Positions 7,591 to 15,008 of a stretch of 26,622 bases of DNA are shown one piece after another; position 1 is the stretch's first letter; each line of letters starts with the position of its first letter. This DNA is from a virus, in IMG/VR virus record IMGVR_UViG_3300022198_004783, positions 1-26,622 of that record. One strand, 5' to 3'. Under the pieces are notes generated by a model. That model ran no database searches. It saw only the letters and a program-made list of their open reading frames with translations, and had not been told where the DNA came from. The position numbers and the translations under genes were made by a program.

Positions 7591-7592
7591 TC

Positions 7593-9176
7593 ATGGCTAA
7601 AAAACGGGGGAGTTCCTTTGGTAACTTCGTTCGTTCAGAAACGTTTATACCAAAGAACGTTCAGCCAATTAGAACAGAATTTTCCAGGGGCTCGATCCCG
7701 GATTCGATTTACTCTGCAAACAGAGAGTCTGCGTGGTCTCGTTGGAGAAGAGGGTTTGAAATCTACTGCAACACACTTGCAGATAACACCTACAGTTACC
7801 CTTTTGACTACGCAATTCCTCTTCCCCCTGGAACAGTTATTCCCCCTGGGTCAAATTCTCCAAAAATCCCAGGCGTATTTCAAGGTTTCCCAACAACCAA
7901 TAAAGAGTTTGGGATGCATTGGGCGGGAGTGCGTGTTGCTGGCAGCTTGAGATTTGATAATTTACGTGGCGCAGGCGGGATCGCCGCTTCGATTCAATCT
8001 GTTGCAGAAGATACAAACTATTGGTACATAACTCTTGATGGTGGTTGGAATGCATCAAATCCACTTCCTCCACCTCTCTACATTCCCCCTGTAATTATCG
8101 GGGGTAAGGTCATTGTGCCGGCTCAATACCCAATCAACGGCGAGATCCTAGAAGACCGGATCATAACCATTGGTGGCACACCCATTAATTCGGAAACAAT
8201 TGATCCCAACACCCAGAAAAGATATGGATATGTTCAAGGTGTTCTTGTGGCCACAGACGAAGTTAATGGTATTTTGACTATCCAAAAACAAGGCTCTGTT
8301 GAATCGACGACCGATGCAGTATTAAGAACTCCATCCCAAACGGCGCCACATGTTGGTCGTTACCTGATGACGGGTACGCGGTACTGTTGCTCGTGCCAAG
8401 ATTTTACTCGTCGGGATTATGCGTACATGATGGGTCTTGGTAAAGGAAACCAAAAGGTTTTCCCTCGTACCCGTGCAGCCACCATCAAACCTGGTCGTTA
8501 TGAAGTCATGACCCTCAATGGGAAGGTTGACAATAGCGCTATGACTAGTGCAACAGTTAATCGTGGGATGGAAGTGATTGCTCCAGCTCCCGAGTATGAT
8601 ATACCTCCAACCGTCACGCCAAATTCATCGGTCATTCCTGGCACACTACGGGACAACCCTGGTGTTTTTCGTGATTTTGGGCGTCAGTATTTAAGAAACC
8701 GACCACTTCCCTCGTTGGAAGGAGCCACTTCAGAAGGTCCAGTTCTTTTTAAAGATTACGCCAGTCAACGCAATCCAAATGGTTCGTATACCATTACATC
8801 TCTTACTGATTTTTGGACGCCACTGCTTGATGAGCTTCGCTACTGTAAACATATTTACGCGATGAAATTTACCGAGAAGGTTTTTCCGCCTGAGCCGTCT
8901 GACCTTCCAGTGGAAATGGGTAGCATCGTGGAATGGGAGCAAAATCTTGTAGATGAAGCAAGAAAAAACAACGAAAAAGCAGGTTATGCGCTTGCACGTC
9001 GCGGTTTGTCTTTAATGGATGTTCCTCCTTATAACTGCCAAGCTCCGATGATGATGCCAATGATGCAGAAACTGTTTAACGTACCTTCAACATTTGTATT
9101 AATGTCAGGATTTACGATGTACGATAAAAATGGTCAGCCATACGTACCAGCGCAGGGTGGCGAACCTGGAATCTAA
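7593..9176 (+). CDS. large unrecognised structural protein with a CCxC motif
   Basis: 527 aa. The N-terminus is basic and aromatic (SAWSRWRRGFEIYCN, about residues 46-60) and is followed by Pro-rich beta segments (to ~200). A conspicuous YCCSCQDFTRRDYAYMMG comes next (C265, C266, C268), then a Pro-rich linker, a helical region (VEWEQNLVDEARKNNEKAG) and a Met-rich patch (MMMPMMQKL) near the C-terminus. Size and position suggest a tail or baseplate component. The Cys cluster could bind metal or an Fe-S cluster, or form disulfides; nothing in the sequence decides. Follows the previous gene by 2 nt and overlaps the next by 1 nt (TAATG). Confidence 0.65.
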   Translation: MAKKRGSSFGNFVRSETFIPKNVQPIRTEFSRGSIPDSIYSANRESAWSRWRRGFEIYCNTLADNTYSYPFDYAIPLPPGTVIPPGSNSPKIPGVFQGFPTTNKEFGMHWAGVRVAGSLRFDNLRGAGGIAASIQSVAEDTNYWYITLDGGWNASNPLPPPLYIPPVIIGGKVIVPAQYPINGEILEDRIITIGGTPINSETIDPNTQKRYGYVQGVLVATDEVNGILTIQKQGSVESTTDAVLRTPSQTAPHVGRYLMTGTRYCCSCQDFTRRDYAYMMGLGKGNQKVFPRTRAATIKPGRYEVMTLNGKVDNSAMTSATVNRGMEVIAPAPEYDIPPTVTPNSSVIPGTLRDNPGVFRDFGRQYLRNRPLPSLEGATSEGPVLFKDYASQRNPNGSYTITSLTDFWTPLLDELRYCKHIYAMKFTEKVFPPEPSDLPVEMGSIVEWEQNLVDEARKNNEKAGYALARRGLSLMDVPPYNCQAPMMMPMMQKLFNVPSTFVLMSGFTMYDKNGQPYVPAQGGEPGI

Positions 9177-9397
9177 TGGCTAACTTTGGCGATATTGTTG
9201 ATGGTACTTTTGTTCTTTCGGAAGAGCAGCAAGCAATCCGAAAGTATGGCTTCAGTCCTATTGACGCCAGTGGAACACCGACTGTATACCACGTAGGAGA
9301 CGTTGTGAACCTGCCTTATGGCTCAGGGGATGTCTCGTCTATTGAAGCCATTGGACTAGCCTGGGCAGCCTTCTCAAGCGGTATCACACCCCAATAA
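9176..9397 (+). CDS. small acidic virion-module protein
   Basis: 73 aa (MANFGDIVDGTFVLSEEQQA). Acidic and soluble, with an N-terminal helix and a beta-rich remainder; no motif recognised. Starts inside the stop codon of the 527-aa gene (TAATG), so it is translationally coupled to it. It is the last gene before the leftward HTH cassette. Confidence 0.6.
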   Translation: MANFGDIVDGTFVLSEEQQAIRKYGFSPIDASGTPTVYHVGDVVNLPYGSGDVSSIEAIGLAWAAFSSGITPQ

Positions 9398-9420
9398 AAA
9401 AGCCCCACCTAAGTGAGGCT
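9396..9420 (-). terminator. terminator for the leftward HTH gene
   Basis: Read on the minus strand: AGCCTCAC-TTAG-GTGGGGCT (stem with one mismatch, 9401-9420) followed by six T's (the AAAAAA at 9396-9401 on the plus strand). It lies 25 nt beyond the stop of the HTH gene. It lacks a T-tract for rightward transcription, so it should mainly stop leftward RNA. Confidence 0.75.
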
Positions 9421-9444
9421 CCTCTCCCTAGCACCACGCCTAGC

Positions 9445-9678
9445 TTAGTTGTCCCCCTGGGGCACTGCCGTTTTTTGTTCCATTTTCTTAAGGTGCTTGC
9501 GTACAGCAGGTACGTTCCAGCGATAGGTATCCCGTGAACGGGTCTCAGGGAAAGCCGCAAAGTGGGGGCCAAGCTTCAGTTTGCCGTCATCCCGGTACTT
9601 GAAGAGTGTCTTACGGTCAACGCCAAGGAGTTCTTCTGCAACCTTGACGGGGACCCAACCTGCTGTAGCTTTGGACAT
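9445..9678 (-). CDS. small helix-turn-helix DNA-binding protein (excisionase/MerR-like)
   Basis: 77 aa. Residues about 8-35 (WVPVKVAEELLGVDRKTLFK) form a helix-turn-helix of the kind seen in excisionases and MerR-like winged helices. A wing-like segment with many aromatics follows (KLGPHFAAFPETRSRDTYRW), then a final basic helix. It is the only leftward gene between 1 and 14.3 kb and has its own candidate promoter (9704-9731) and terminator (9396-9420). It is likely a transcription regulator or DNA-architecture protein. With no integrase in view, excision as such is not supported. Confidence 0.7.
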   Translation of the reverse strand: MSKATAGWVPVKVAEELLGVDRKTLFKYRDDGKLKLGPHFAAFPETRSRDTYRWNVPAVRKHLKKMEQKTAVPQGDN

Positions 9679-9703
9679 GGCACAGAGAAGTGCGTACTTT
9701 GAT

Positions 9704-9731
9704 ACCCTACACAGAACAGGGCAGGTGTCAA
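9704..9731 (-). promoter_or_regulatory. promoter of the leftward HTH gene
   Basis: Minus strand: TTGACA (9726-9731, exact -35), 16-nt spacer, TAGGGT (9704-9709, -10 with the key T-A-T positions). The start codon follows at 9678. This is the best sigma70-type promoter seen in the window. Confidence 0.55.
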
Positions 9732-9812
9732 GACCCTTAACAAGGATTTAATCTCTTTTCTTTTTTGTTGGTGTGTAGGCAACCTAAAATGAGTTAACGG
9801 CAACTAAAGAGT

Positions 9813-10178
9813 ATGTTCAACTGTGAACAGGAACCCCTCGCCCTGCTCATTGAATTAACTCCAAAGTTAGCAAAGAAACGATACAGACAATCTATCTACG
9901 AAGCCTGGGACCATAAATGCGGTTATTGCGGAGATCCGGCCACAAGTTTGGATCATATTGTTCCAAGGTTTAAATCTGGTTCCAGCAATAGAAGTAACTT
10001 GCTCCCATGTTGTCGTCGTTGTAATCAAAACAAAGCAAGTAACAAGATGGAAGACTGGTACCAACAGCAAACATTTTTTAGTCAAGCAAGATTAGATCGG
10101 ATTTCGGCGTGGATCAAACAAGAAATGATAGATTTAGTAGATCAAGAAAAAACAGTTAATTACAAGCTGGCGGGATAA
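9813..10178 (+). CDS. HNH endonuclease
   Basis: 121 aa. Classical HNH core with a zinc-binding frame: CGYCG (C36, C39), SLDHIVPRF (D47, H48), SNRSNLLPC (N62), CCRRCN (C67, C70) and a following Lys. HNH enzymes nick or cut DNA with one metal ion. Free-standing HNH genes in phages act as homing or recombination enzymes, or in packaging beside terminase; terminase is not nearby here, so homing or mobility is the simpler reading. Its stop overlaps the next ATG (TAATG), and together with the HTH gene it sits like an insert inside the virion operon. Confidence 0.85.
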   Translation: MFNCEQEPLALLIELTPKLAKKRYRQSIYEAWDHKCGYCGDPATSLDHIVPRFKSGSSNRSNLLPCCRRCNQNKASNKMEDWYQQQTFFSQARLDRISAWIKQEMIDLVDQEKTVNYKLAG

Positions 10179-12856
10179 TGGGTCTTACTTATAACGCAAA
10201 CGACAAGAAATGGAATGTTTCCTATGAAAAGAGTGATTATCCGACGGATAAACCCGTTTATGACACGATGGAGGTGTGGGCAAAACAGGAGAAGAAAACT
10301 GGATCCCAAAAAGGTCAGTCATTTCAATTTACCGTTACCACCGATTATAGCGTTGGCATAAACAAGAATAAAGACCCCAATAAGGGTTGGGTCAAACTTG
10401 GTGACATCCCCGTAAACTACTCAAAAGAAGATCTTCAAAAGTACCAAACCACCCTGGGGAATTTCCAGGATCTTGCGTTTTCAGCTTCTAAAGCTTCCAG
10501 TGAAATACAATCAAACAATCAAATTCATCAATATATAAACGACGAGAACAAAAAATTAAACGAAGAAAATGAAGCTTTAAACGCAAATTACGACAAAGGT
10601 CTTTTGGTTATCTCATCAACGAAAGGCGGAGATTATCTTACTCAAATTGAAGCATTAAAGGAGCTTAACATTAAAGATATTCAAGATAATTTTGATACAT
10701 TTTACATAACAGAAAAAATAACACCTGTCACTTTAAAAGCGGAAGATTATAAACCTCTTTATGGTGATTTTGATGCAACATATTATGCCAAAGAAAATCC
10801 GTCTGTAGCTGAAAAATGGGATACGGCTGTCGAAAATGGTGACCTGGACATCACCGAAAGATACACTAATAAACAAAATTTTCTTGCTTCTCATTATGCA
10901 CTGCAGGGCAAGAAAGCTGGTAAGCGCGGTAATGCACCAGAAAAGACTAAGTATGCAGACGAATACATTGAAAAGAAACCAACTGATAAAGATCTTCAAG
11001 AGGTTCGAGATCTTCAGCTAGGTATTAATACGGATAGTCAAACTGATCGAATCCTTAAAGTACCAGAGATTGCGGCCGAATGGGAGAAAGCTAAAGACGG
11101 AGATACATACTGGAAGAAATTAGCAAAAGAAAGTTTTCTTGACATCAATAAAAAGGATGATTTTGTTGCGCTTTTCCGATTGTCTGATAGGGATAAAGAT
11201 AAACAAATTAGTCTGGACTACAACGTTAATGCTGGATATGGTATTACGGAATTAGAAGATGCTATTAATACTGCAGTTGGCGCGAAAGCTACTGTAGACG
11301 TTAAAAAATTTGGTGCGCTTAAGCAGAACGTTCTTAAAGACACCATCGAAGAAATGAAGAAGGCTAAAGCAAAAGAAAGTACGATCAGCCTATTAGGAAA
11401 TCTTGGTGGCTTTAGCGAAATTACAGATATCAACCAAGAGTTGTCAAACTCAATTTTAGGGGACAGTGGAGTAGGTGGTATGCTTTCTTTCACCTCTGGA
11501 GGAAAAGCAGAAGAGTCCCTGGAAAAAAGCCTTCAGAACATCACCGGTGTACGTAATAACGCTACATATAATTGGCAGCAATGGTTTGATGACACTTTAA
11601 AGAAAAAGTATGATCAAGAATTGAAACTCGGCTATACAGCAGACGAAGCAAAAAAAACCATAAAAATTGAAGCTGATTTTGCCAGCACTTTTATCGACAA
11701 ATATTTAAAGCCACGTTTTGATACAGCTCGTTCCATGGATGAATTTAAAGAATATCTTGATGTCAGACAAGAGGAGCAAAACCCGTTCCAGACTCAAGAT
11801 ATGTTTAACGCAGTTAGCTTGGTTGCAGAACTGAGGGCCAAAAAATATCTTGATGATATTAAAAAAGAAGGTGATCGTTCTTTCGATGCAGATTTCTATT
11901 TCAACCCGACAGGCAACAAAGCAGCAGAAGATGCGTACGCTGAACAAGCTAAAACGGTGGCAGCAGACTGGAAAGCTGCTAAAGAAGGAGATTCATATTG
12001 GAAACAGCAGGCCTATCGCTTTGGTATTGATATTACCGATAAAGATGCTTTTGCCCGTATGCACTTTGAAGTCAAGGGCCAAGGAAAAGGTTACGACCCA
12101 GCCGAGAATATTTTGACAGCAAGCAAAGTGCAAGATTATATCTTTGATGAAATTCTTCCGGCATTGAAAAAAGAGTCTTTAAAACAAGGTACCATTTTTG
12201 GCCAGTTTGTTACTCCAGATGAATTTGCTGACGAAATGTTGAAGGGACTAGATCCAACAGATAAAGAAAACTGGAATGAAGCGTTACAGAAATTTGGTCT
12301 AGACAATTTTAAAGGAACTACCGAAGAACTGAAACAATACATTGCCGAGACATTACGCACCGGGTCCGCTCAAGAAATACGAGAACAAATTAAATACCTA
12401 AACGAGAAAAGACGCAAGCCGACTCAACAAATTCTTGGACTAACTTACATTGAACGAGAAGAAGATTACAAAAATGAACAAGCCACACCAGAGACTGAGC
12501 TGTACAAAGTCTTCCAATCCGCTGGTTTCCAGGGAACCGAAGACGAGTTTTATGAAAACTTCTTCCCGGATGTTGACAGATCTGAGCAAACACTACTAAC
12601 CAAGGCGGGTTCTGATTCAGCGTTAAAGATTGAAGGTTTGGATTTCAGCGACCCGTTTGCTTCCCTTGGAACTATTGAAAGTTTCTTTTCCGATGATGAA
12701 AAAACAACTTTGGTTGATGACGATGAAAATGTCGCTCCAAAAACTTCAAGCTTCTTTAGCTTAGGATTAGATGACAATGACAATGACACTGACTACAAAT
12801 CAAAAACAGGTAGTCAAATTCTTGGTGAATTTACATCCATGCTCAAGGGGCTCTGA
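10178..12856 (+). CDS. 892-aa internal-repeat protein, candidate ejected/internal virion protein
   Basis: Long, charged (Lys/Glu/Asp), largely helical protein with no membrane segment and no catalytic motif that I recognise. Residues 105-145 have coiled-coil character. A divergent repeat of about 50 residues occurs near 200-251, 292-343 and 588-640, with shared pattern A-E-x-W-x-x-A-x-x-G-D, then (in two copies) YWK, then LDI-x-x-K-x-x-F. The C-terminus is acidic (DDDENVAPK, LDDNDNDTDY). It is the largest gene in the window and lies between virion genes and small packaging-like proteins. Tape measure or ejected internal virion protein are the options; the lack of long uniform coiled coil favours the latter. 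More A/T-rich in codon use than the capsid genes. Confidence 0.65.
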   Translation: MGLTYNANDKKWNVSYEKSDYPTDKPVYDTMEVWAKQEKKTGSQKGQSFQFTVTTDYSVGINKNKDPNKGWVKLGDIPVNYSKEDLQKYQTTLGNFQDLAFSASKASSEIQSNNQIHQYINDENKKLNEENEALNANYDKGLLVISSTKGGDYLTQIEALKELNIKDIQDNFDTFYITEKITPVTLKAEDYKPLYGDFDATYYAKENPSVAEKWDTAVENGDLDITERYTNKQNFLASHYALQGKKAGKRGNAPEKTKYADEYIEKKPTDKDLQEVRDLQLGINTDSQTDRILKVPEIAAEWEKAKDGDTYWKKLAKESFLDINKKDDFVALFRLSDRDKDKQISLDYNVNAGYGITELEDAINTAVGAKATVDVKKFGALKQNVLKDTIEEMKKAKAKESTISLLGNLGGFSEITDINQELSNSILGDSGVGGMLSFTSGGKAEESLEKSLQNITGVRNNATYNWQQWFDDTLKKKYDQELKLGYTADEAKKTIKIEADFASTFIDKYLKPRFDTARSMDEFKEYLDVRQEEQNPFQTQDMFNAVSLVAELRAKKYLDDIKKEGDRSFDADFYFNPTGNKAAEDAYAEQAKTVAADWKAAKEGDSYWKQQAYRFGIDITDKDAFARMHFEVKGQGKGYDPAENILTASKVQDYIFDEILPALKKESLKQGTIFGQFVTPDEFADEMLKGLDPTDKENWNEALQKFGLDNFKGTTEELKQYIAETLRTGSAQEIREQIKYLNEKRRKPTQQILGLTYIEREEDYKNEQATPETELYKVFQSAGFQGTEDEFYENFFPDVDRSEQTLLTKAGSDSALKIEGLDFSDPFASLGTIESFFSDDEKTTLVDDDENVAPKTSSFFSLGLDDNDNDTDYKSKTGSQILGEFTSMLKGL

Positions 12857-13155
12857 TGGCTGATAAACGAAAGAAGGCTGCCGCTGCTGCTAAGATCGCT
12901 AAAGATAAGATGGAGTGTAATAAACCCAGAGAGACCCCTGGACACCCAACAAAAAGCCATGTGGTCAAGGCATGTGAAGGTGATAAAGAAAAAATTATTC
13001 GTTTTGGTCAGCAGGGAGTCGAAGGCGCTGGAAAGAATCCTAAAACTGCCGAGGATAAAGCACGGAGGAAATCTTATTATGCACGACATAACGCACAAGA
13101 TCCAAAGCCTGACAAGATGTCAGCACGTTACTGGAGCCACAAAACAAAATGGTAA
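12856..13155 (+). CDS. small basic cyanophage protein of unknown function
   Basis: 99 aa, strongly basic. Lys/Ala-rich start (MADKRKKAAAAAKIAKDKM), a middle with Cys, and the C-terminal signature KSYYARHNAQ followed by MSARYWSHKTKW. I associate this C-terminus with a conserved small protein of marine phages that has no known function. The charge suggests DNA or RNA binding, perhaps inside the virion. Overlaps the preceding stop by one base (TGATG). Confidence 0.65.
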   Translation: MADKRKKAAAAAKIAKDKMECNKPRETPGHPTKSHVVKACEGDKEKIIRFGQQGVEGAGKNPKTAEDKARRKSYYARHNAQDPKPDKMSARYWSHKTKW

Positions 13156-13192
13156 TTTCCTGCTAAGCTGTGTAGGTTGATTCTTTATCAGC

Positions 13193-13315
13193 ATGGCAAA
13201 ACCCAGATCCACGGCAATCCAAATTGAGTCTAAACCCAAGAAGACACGTCAAGGGCGCTCTAAAAGGACTAAGCTAAAGCCTGGGCAAAAACGTTATCGT
13301 GGACAAGGTATGTAA
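13193..13315 (+). CDS. very small basic protein (40 aa)
   Basis: MAKPRSTAIQIESKPKKTRQ followed by a Lys/Arg/Gln-rich tail ending RYRGQGM. The KKTRQGRSKRT...YRGQG pattern is one I associate with tiny basic proteins of many marine phages; no function is known. It lies 37 nt after the previous gene and before the lysozyme, with the promoter candidate for that gene overlapping its 3' end. It is probably real despite its size. Confidence 0.65.
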   Translation: MAKPRSTAIQIESKPKKTRQGRSKRTKLKPGQKRYRGQGM

Positions 13316-13329
13316 AAAGTATGTATGAT
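13300..13329 (+). promoter_or_regulatory. possible promoter of the GH24 lysozyme
   Basis: TGGACA (13300-13305, one mismatch from TTGACA), 18-nt spacer, TATGAT (13324-13329, one mismatch from TATAAT). The predicted transcription start falls in the palindrome at 13331-13352, which would then be an operator or leader hairpin. Confidence 0.42.
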
Positions 13330-13330
13330 T

Positions 13331-13352
13331 GAGAGTAATAATAGATACTCTC
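13331..13352 (+). promoter_or_regulatory. palindrome directly before the lysozyme ATG
   Basis: Perfect 7-bp inverted repeat GAGAGTA (13331-13337) and TACTCTC (13346-13352) with an 8-nt AT-rich loop, abutting ATG 13353. No RBS lies between them. It is a candidate operator, because it overlaps the predicted start site, or an RNA hairpin controlling translation. A comparable palindrome precedes the other lysin gene at 22511-22533. Confidence 0.45.
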
Positions 13353-14018
13353 ATGTCGGATCTTTCGCGTGCTGTTAATCTGATTCGTAAATACGAAGGG
13401 TTTAACGAAAAAGCATATCCAGATCCGTACTCAGGTGGAGAACCATACACCATCGGGTTTGGGACTCAGTTCTATCCCGATGGTTCTCCCGTCAAGCAAG
13501 GTCAGTGCTGCAGCCAAGAGAAGGCACTGGAGTATTTATTTCACGAAGTCAACGTTATTGAGTCCCAGCTTCTGCGTTTAAACTTAGGACTTGATGACTG
13601 TATGCGCCAAGCTCTTGTTTCTTTTATCCATTCAATTGGATGGGAACCTTTCCTTTACAGCCGTATGATTGACTGTCTTGAAACTGAAGACCTGTCAGGA
13701 GCAACAGAAGAAATTGGCCGTTGGATTTTTGATCAAGACCATAAAGTCATTGGTAGCCTGCTTGATCGTCGTCGAGAAGAGGTGAATCTATTCCTGCAGG
13801 AGGTTGACGCAAACCCCTGGTCCTCTACAGAAGTCCTCTTGACGGCATTCAGGAATTACAGCGCTGCTTCTCATGAAGTCCGGGCAATCCGAAAACTGGA
13901 AGAACAGATCAATCCTTATATTCTGTCAGAGTTTGCTAACGACTTTAAGATTGACGAAAATCCCTGGGTTGATTTTAGAGATGAGAGTCTAGATTCTTTG
14001 TTCAAAGTGTACGATTAG
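13353..14018 (+). CDS. GH24 lysozyme (endolysin-type muramidase)
   Basis: 221 aa (MSDLSRAVNLIRKYEGFNEK). Catalytic residues fit the phage T4-type pattern: E15 in KYEGF, D24 in AYPDPYS and T33 in YTIGFGT, with a 3-residue insertion between D and T compared with T4 lysozyme. The GFGTQFYPDGSPV lobe and the AxxSFxxxxG helix region (ALVSFIHSIGWEPF) follow. The last ~70 residues are a helical extension of unknown role. ATG 13353 is preferred to TTG 13329, because the region between holds the palindrome. It cleaves the glycan backbone of peptidoglycan. It lacks a signal peptide, so release would need a holin. Second of four wall hydrolases in the window if counted by lysis relevance. Confidence 0.85.
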   Translation: MSDLSRAVNLIRKYEGFNEKAYPDPYSGGEPYTIGFGTQFYPDGSPVKQGQCCSQEKALEYLFHEVNVIESQLLRLNLGLDDCMRQALVSFIHSIGWEPFLYSRMIDCLETEDLSGATEEIGRWIFDQDHKVIGSLLDRRREEVNLFLQEVDANPWSSTEVLLTAFRNYSAASHEVRAIRKLEEQINPYILSEFANDFKIDENPWVDFRDESLDSLFKVYD

Positions 14019-14036
14019 AATAGTTGTAGTAAAAGC

Positions 14037-14339
14037 ATGCAGAGCGGAATGGAGCGATCAAGTGAGCCTAGAGAGTTTGAGCTTCCTCTGGAGTTGCAGT
14101 TTGCCATGCGCAAAGCTGAGCTACAAGCCTCTGAAATGACTTGGGACCAGCTTTACTCTGCTCTTCTGAACCTATATCACCAAAGGATGATGGAGTGGCA
14201 CGCCATCAAGGATATCATGGCATCAGAAAATATTGAGATCGATTGGGATCATCCAACCGATCTCGAATTAGCAGAGCTTGCCGCCGCTTTCGCATACGAC
14301 GACGAGGACGATGATGAAGATGATCTTCAGACCGTCTGA
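14037..14339 (+). CDS. nblA: NblA-like phycobilisome degradation protein
   Basis: 100 aa. Residues 14-62 resemble NblA (Ycf18): FELPLELQFAMRKAE, then M-x3-Q and ALLNLYHQRMM, matching the L-x-L-E-x-x-F-x-x-R ... M-x3-Q ... L-x-x-L-Y-x-Q-M-M pattern. NblA is a small helical adaptor that binds phycobiliproteins and brings them to Clp protease, dismantling the light-harvesting antenna. An extension of about 35 residues ends in an Asp/Glu run (YDDEDDDEDD), which ordinary ~60-aa NblA proteins lack. ATG 14037 is taken as the start; ATG 14049 is also possible. Convergent with DUF3310, overlapping it by 13 nt. The similarity is by eye, so an unrelated small helical protein cannot be excluded. Confidence 0.6.
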   Translation: MQSGMERSSEPREFELPLELQFAMRKAELQASEMTWDQLYSALLNLYHQRMMEWHAIKDIMASENIEIDWDHPTDLELAELAAAFAYDDEDDDEDDLQTV

Positions 14340-14596
14340 GACTCGTCAAGTTGAATAAGACGATCGAGGTAGAACTGTGCCTTCTTCAGTGATTCTGTCC
14401 CGCCTTTATGCCTCTCACGCCACAAATACTTCAGGATATTCCCTTTTAGGAATCCGCGATACTCTTCGTTGGTTAGGGCTGACTCGATGGCTTCGATGCA
14501 TTCGATTCCGCCGTCATTGTAATGAGAAGGGTGGTTGACCGCATCCTCTTGGATCACAGGAGGTTCTTCTTTAGTGGCCCAGGGAACAGGGCACAC
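14327..14596 (-). CDS. DUF3310 protein
   Basis: The core VNHPSHYNDGGIECIEAIES, followed by FLKGNILKYLWRERHKGGTE and a LKKAQFYLDRLI helix, is the DUF3310 pattern, a ~60-aa phage domain of uncertain function sometimes linked to nucleotide metabolism. The frame stays open up to ATG 14818, but 14623-14818 is also covered, in another frame, by a better-looking gene, and the translation there is Gly-rich and shadow-like. GTG 14596 is my chosen start; GTG 14557 is an alternative. The stretch just upstream (EEVSDCPGGVCPVPW) still looks protein-like, so a frameshift fusion with the upstream gene is possible. Confidence 0.75.
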   Translation of the reverse strand: MCPVPWATKEEPPVIQEDAVNHPSHYNDGGIECIEAIESALTNEEYRGFLKGNILKYLWRERHKGGTESLKKAQFYLDRLIQLDESQTV

Positions 14597-14622
14597 ACCG
14601 CCTGGGCAGTCACTTACTTCCT

Positions 14623-14970
14623 CTACCGGCGCAAACCACGACGTTTGAGAGACTCCTCCATCATCTCCTCGTCCGGTCCCTCCAATTCCAAGACCAGTGC
14701 TTTGGGCTTCGGTGATGCTCCCATTGCCAGCCCCTCCTCCATCGAGGGAATGTAACCCGTCATTCCAGGACGTGCTCCCTCGAGATTCAACGGATTCCTT
14801 TCGAGCCCCTGTTCGCATGCCACTAACCCGCGATTGTACATATCATATAGTGGCACATCATTCTCTTCATTTGCAATAGGTGCGCCAAATGTTTCTTCGT
14901 CAAGACACCGACACTTGACTTCGTCTTGGACAAAAGAATCTAAAAAACCGGCGGCGGAGTTGTGATACAT
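14623..14970 (-). CDS. acidic protein of unknown function upstream of DUF3310
   Basis: 115 aa (MYHNSAAGFLDSFVQDEVKC), acidic, with CRC near residue 21, a GARPGMTGYIPSMEEG middle and a Lys/Arg-rich end (EESLKRRGLRR). No known motif. The only good RBS, AAGGAG (14990-14995), is 20 nt before the ATG, so initiation may be unusual. The DUF3310 frame opens in the -1 frame relative to this gene. It reads away from the rightward gene at 15009. Confidence 0.55.
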   Translation of the reverse strand: MYHNSAAGFLDSFVQDEVKCRCLDEETFGAPIANEENDVPLYDMYNRGLVACEQGLERNPLNLEGARPGMTGYIPSMEEGLAMGASPKPKALVLELEGPDEEMMEESLKRRGLRR

Positions 14971-15008
14971 GATATCCGAGATTGATTTGCTCCTTTTACA
15001 ATGATACT

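Noticed and set aside
9445-9678. Excisionase function and lysogeny
   Set aside because: No integrase, repressor pair or att site was seen; only the HTH fold is supported.
13329-13352. TTG 13329 as start of the GH24 lysozyme
   Set aside because: It would translate through the palindrome and gives an N-terminus unlike lysozymes; ATG 13353 fits better.
14623-14818. N-terminal extension of DUF3310 to ATG 14818
   Set aside because: Gly/Ser-rich translation typical of an off-frame shadow of the well-formed gene in the other frame.
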